Below are positions 61,765-64,000 of a stretch of DNA of 64,000 nt, in pieces. The DNA comes from Lentzea sp. NBRC 102530 (GTDB lineage Bacteria > Actinomycetota > Actinomycetes > Mycobacteriales > Pseudonocardiaceae). The translations under genes were made by a program, and so were the position numbers. The notes under the pieces were generated by a model. That model saw nothing but the letters and a program-made list of their open reading frames with translations, ran no database searches and had not been told where the DNA came from. The stretch lies in assembly GCF_030269365.1 (NCBI RefSeq), contig NZ_BSTF01000010.1:62001-126000 (forward strand). Direction: 5' to 3'. Position 1 is the first letter of the stretch, and each line of letters begins with the position of its first letter.

Positions 61765-63900
61765 GTGAGAACCCCCCTGCTGGTGGCAGCGTTGGCAGCA
61801 GCGGCGATCGTTCCTGTGTGGACGGTCGCGGCGCAGGCCGACGTGGTGCCCGGAACCGCTTATCAAGTGACGAACGTCGGCAGCGGAAAGTGCGTGGAGT
61901 CGCTGGGAACGGCCAACGGCGCACAGCTCCGCCAACAAGGATGCACGGGACAGACCTGGACCTTCACGCCCACGAGCGACGGTTACCACACCGTCGGCCA
62001 GGGCCAGGTCTGGGACGTCTCGAACGTCTCGACCGCGGACAACGCGGCCGTCCACATGTGGCAGTCCTTCACCGCGAACAACCAGCAATGGCGTCCTGAA
62101 CAGGTCGGCACGGACACCTACCGGTTCGTGAACCGCAACAGCTCCAAGTGCCTCGACGTGCCCGGCGCGTCGACCCAGGACGTCCAGCTGGTCCAGTACA
62201 CCTGCAACGGGACCAACGCCCAGCTCTTCCGCCTGTCCGGCGGCCCGCAGCAGCCGGGCAACCCGGACTTCGGCCCGAACGTGCTGATCTTCGACCCGTC
62301 CATGCCGGCGGCGACGATCCAGGCACGCCTGAACGAGGTGTTCCGGCAGCAGGAAGAGGGCCAGTACGACGCCCGCCGGTACGCGATCATGTTCAAGCCG
62401 GGCAACTACAACGTCGACGTCAACATCGGCTTCTTCACCCAGGTCCTCGGCCTGGGCATGCTGCCCGACGGCGTCACGATCAACGGCCAGGTCCACGTCG
62501 AGGCGGACTGGTTCCAGGGCAACGCCACGCACAACTTCTGGCGCGGCGCCGAGAACCTGGCCATCCGCCCGCCCGGCGGCACCAACACCTGGGCCGTCTC
62601 GCAGGCGTCGGCCATGCGCCGCACCAAGACCTACGGCAACATGCAGCTCGACGACAACGGCTGGTCCAGCGGCGGTTTCCTCGCCGACTCGGTGGTCACC
62701 GGCCAGGTCCGTTCGGGTTCGCAGCAGCAGTGGCTGTCCCGCAACACCGAGTGGGGCTCCTGGACGGGCGAGAACTGGAACATGGTCTTCGTCGGCGCTC
62801 GCAACGCACCGCAGACCTCGTTCCCCGAACCCCCGTACACCACCGTCGCGCAGACCCCTGTCGTGCGTGAGAAGCCGTTCCTGAACGTCGACGGCAGCGG
62901 CAACTACAACGTGTTCGTCCCGGCACTCCGCTCGAACTCGAGCGGCACCACCTGGGCGTCCGGCACCCAGCAGGGCACGAACATCCCCCTGTCCAACTTC
63001 TACATCGCGAAGCCGGGCACCTCGGCCGCCACGATGAACGCGCAACTCGCCGCCGGCAAGCACCTGCTCCTCACCCCGGGCATCCACCAGGTGTCCGAGC
63101 CGATCCGGGTGACCCGCCCCGACACCGTCGTGATGGGCCTCGGCCTCGCGACCGTCATGCCCACCAACGGCAACATGGCCCTCGACGTGGCCGATGTGGA
63201 CGGTGTGAAGATCGCGGGCCTGCTCGTCGACGCGGCCCCGACCAACTCACCGCTGCTCGCGCAGATCGGCGCGCCCGGCAGCAACGCCAACCACTCCGCC
63301 AACCCGACGTCGCTGCACGACTTCTACGTCCGCATCGGCGGCTCGGCGGTGGGCCGCGCCACGAACTCGCTCGTCATCAACAGCCACAACGTGATCGGCG
63401 ACCACCTCTGGCTCTGGCGGGGCGACCACTCCATCGGCGTCGGCTGGGACCTCAACACGGCCGACACGGGCCTGATCGTCAACGGCAACAACGTGACGAT
63501 GTACGGCCTCTTCGTGGAGCACTACCAGAAGTACCAGACCATCTGGAACGGCCAAGGCGGCCGAACGTACTTCTACCAGAACGAAATGCCCTACGAAGCC
63601 CCGAACCAGCAAGCCTGGATGAACGGCTCGACCCGCGGCTACGCGGCCTACAAGGTGGCGAACAACGTCACCTCCCACGAGGCGTGGGGCCTGGGCAGCT
63701 ACATCTTCATGCGCTTCAACGCCTCCGTGACGGCCGACCGCGCGTTCGAGATCCCGAACACGCCCGGCGTGAAGCTGCACAGCATGGTGACCGTCTCCCT
63801 GGGAGGCAACGGCACCATCCAGCGGATCGTCAACAACGCGGGCGGCACGGCCACGGCAGGCTCGACTGAGGCCTACCTGGCGCATTACCCGAACCCGTAA
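61765..63900 (+). CDS. Secreted ricin-type lectin / parallel beta-helix protein
   Basis: A 711-residue exported protein: signal LLVAALAAAAIVPVWTVAAQA; residues 30-155 a ricin-type (CBM13/RICIN) lectin domain (GKCVESLGTANGAQLRQQGC, KCLDVPGASTQDVQLVQYTCNGTNAQLF); residues 165-710 a family common in Streptomyces, often labelled coagulation factor 5/8 or adenylyl cyclase, which looks like a right-handed parallel beta-helix (YAIMFKPGNYNVDVNIGFFTQVLGLGM, MGLGLATVMPTNGNMALDVADVDGVKIAGLLVDAAP), so a glycanase-like fold is likely. The GTG start has no ribosome site. It ends in a strong terminator. Confidence 0.82.
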   Translation: MRTPLLVAALAAAAIVPVWTVAAQADVVPGTAYQVTNVGSGKCVESLGTANGAQLRQQGCTGQTWTFTPTSDGYHTVGQGQVWDVSNVSTADNAAVHMWQSFTANNQQWRPEQVGTDTYRFVNRNSSKCLDVPGASTQDVQLVQYTCNGTNAQLFRLSGGPQQPGNPDFGPNVLIFDPSMPAATIQARLNEVFRQQEEGQYDARRYAIMFKPGNYNVDVNIGFFTQVLGLGMLPDGVTINGQVHVEADWFQGNATHNFWRGAENLAIRPPGGTNTWAVSQASAMRRTKTYGNMQLDDNGWSSGGFLADSVVTGQVRSGSQQQWLSRNTEWGSWTGENWNMVFVGARNAPQTSFPEPPYTTVAQTPVVREKPFLNVDGSGNYNVFVPALRSNSSGTTWASGTQQGTNIPLSNFYIAKPGTSAATMNAQLAAGKHLLLTPGIHQVSEPIRVTRPDTVVMGLGLATVMPTNGNMALDVADVDGVKIAGLLVDAAPTNSPLLAQIGAPGSNANHSANPTSLHDFYVRIGGSAVGRATNSLVINSHNVIGDHLWLWRGDHSIGVGWDLNTADTGLIVNGNNVTMYGLFVEHYQKYQTIWNGQGGRTYFYQNEMPYEAPNQQAWMNGSTRGYAAYKVANNVTSHEAWGLGSYIFMRFNASVTADRAFEIPNTPGVKLHSMVTVSLGGNGTIQRIVNNAGGTATAGSTEAYLAHYPNP

Positions 63901-63927
63901 CTCCTCCGCACCAGAAGAATCGCCCGA

Positions 63928-63962
63928 TCCCCTTGCCCCGGCCCAAAGCCGGGGCAAGGGGA
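63928..63962 (+). terminator. Strong rho-independent terminator
   Basis: A perfect 15-bp stem TCCCCTTGCCCCGGC / GCCGGGGCAAGGGGA with a 5-nt loop, followed by a T-rich TTCTCTT, 27 bp after the lectin gene's stop. Confidence 0.85.
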
Positions 63963-64000
63963 TTCTCTTGGCACCAGCACGCAAACCGCAGTCGCCAACG

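Overview
The window is high-GC, gene-dense DNA of a filamentous actinomycete. Frequent GTG/TTG starts, several apparently leaderless regulators, AfsR/SARP and WYL regulators, a Ku gene and secreted carbohydrate-active enzymes suggest Pseudonocardiaceae, possibly near Lentzea or Saccharothrix. That placement is inference; there is no 16S rRNA gene in the window.

Layout. 1-3.5 kb: the end of an excalibur-domain protein, an APH(3')-like kinase, a DUF1684/ArsR-type pair with a perfect palindromic operator, and an inositol-monophosphatase-family gene. 3.4-3.9 kb: a minus-strand RNA block with a canonical tRNA-Gln(CUG), two degenerate tRNA-like elements abutting it, and a strong terminator and 15-codon ORF upstream. 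3.95-5.5 kb: a GH13 alpha-glucosidase behind two LacI-type palindromes. 5.6-23.0 kb: the most notable locus, three tandem WGR/DUF4132 giants followed by overlapping genes for a MoxR AAA+ ATPase, a DUF5682-like protein, a vWA protein and a SWIM zinc-finger protein. This is an expanded relative of the poorly understood E. coli yehI-yehL-yehM-yehP-yehQ set. Two of the three WGR genes sit behind sequences resembling the PafBC-dependent (LexA-independent, 'RecA-NDp') DNA-damage promoter, which suggests a damage-inducible MoxR-vWA system.

23-33 kb holds small regulator/target modules, most with a visible palindromic operator: TPR protein and ArsR-like regulator, MFS pump and TetR, MarR and FAD monooxygenase, TetR and SDR, SnoaL-like protein, SDR and MarR. 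33-41 kb: a permuted NlpC/P60-like protein, a secreted GH97 enzyme translationally coupled to a Tat-exported discoidin-domain protein, a metallophosphoesterase, Ku, and a PP2C-like phosphatase. 41-49 kb: WYL regulator and epoxide hydrolase, an AfsR-type regulator, a secreted PQQ-type propeller, a secreted alpha/beta hydrolase and a truncated copy of it.

49-64 kb: a TetR-controlled DrrC/UvrA2-like resistance ATPase with a siderophore-interacting flavoprotein, an O-methyltransferase, a complete oligopeptide ABC importer with fused ATPase subunits, an alditol oxidase, an ArsR/SRPBCC pair, and a secreted ricin-lectin/beta-helix protein ending in a strong terminator. Convergent neighbours overlap at their stop codons in seven places. 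No CRISPR array, insertion sequence, prophage or rRNA gene was seen.
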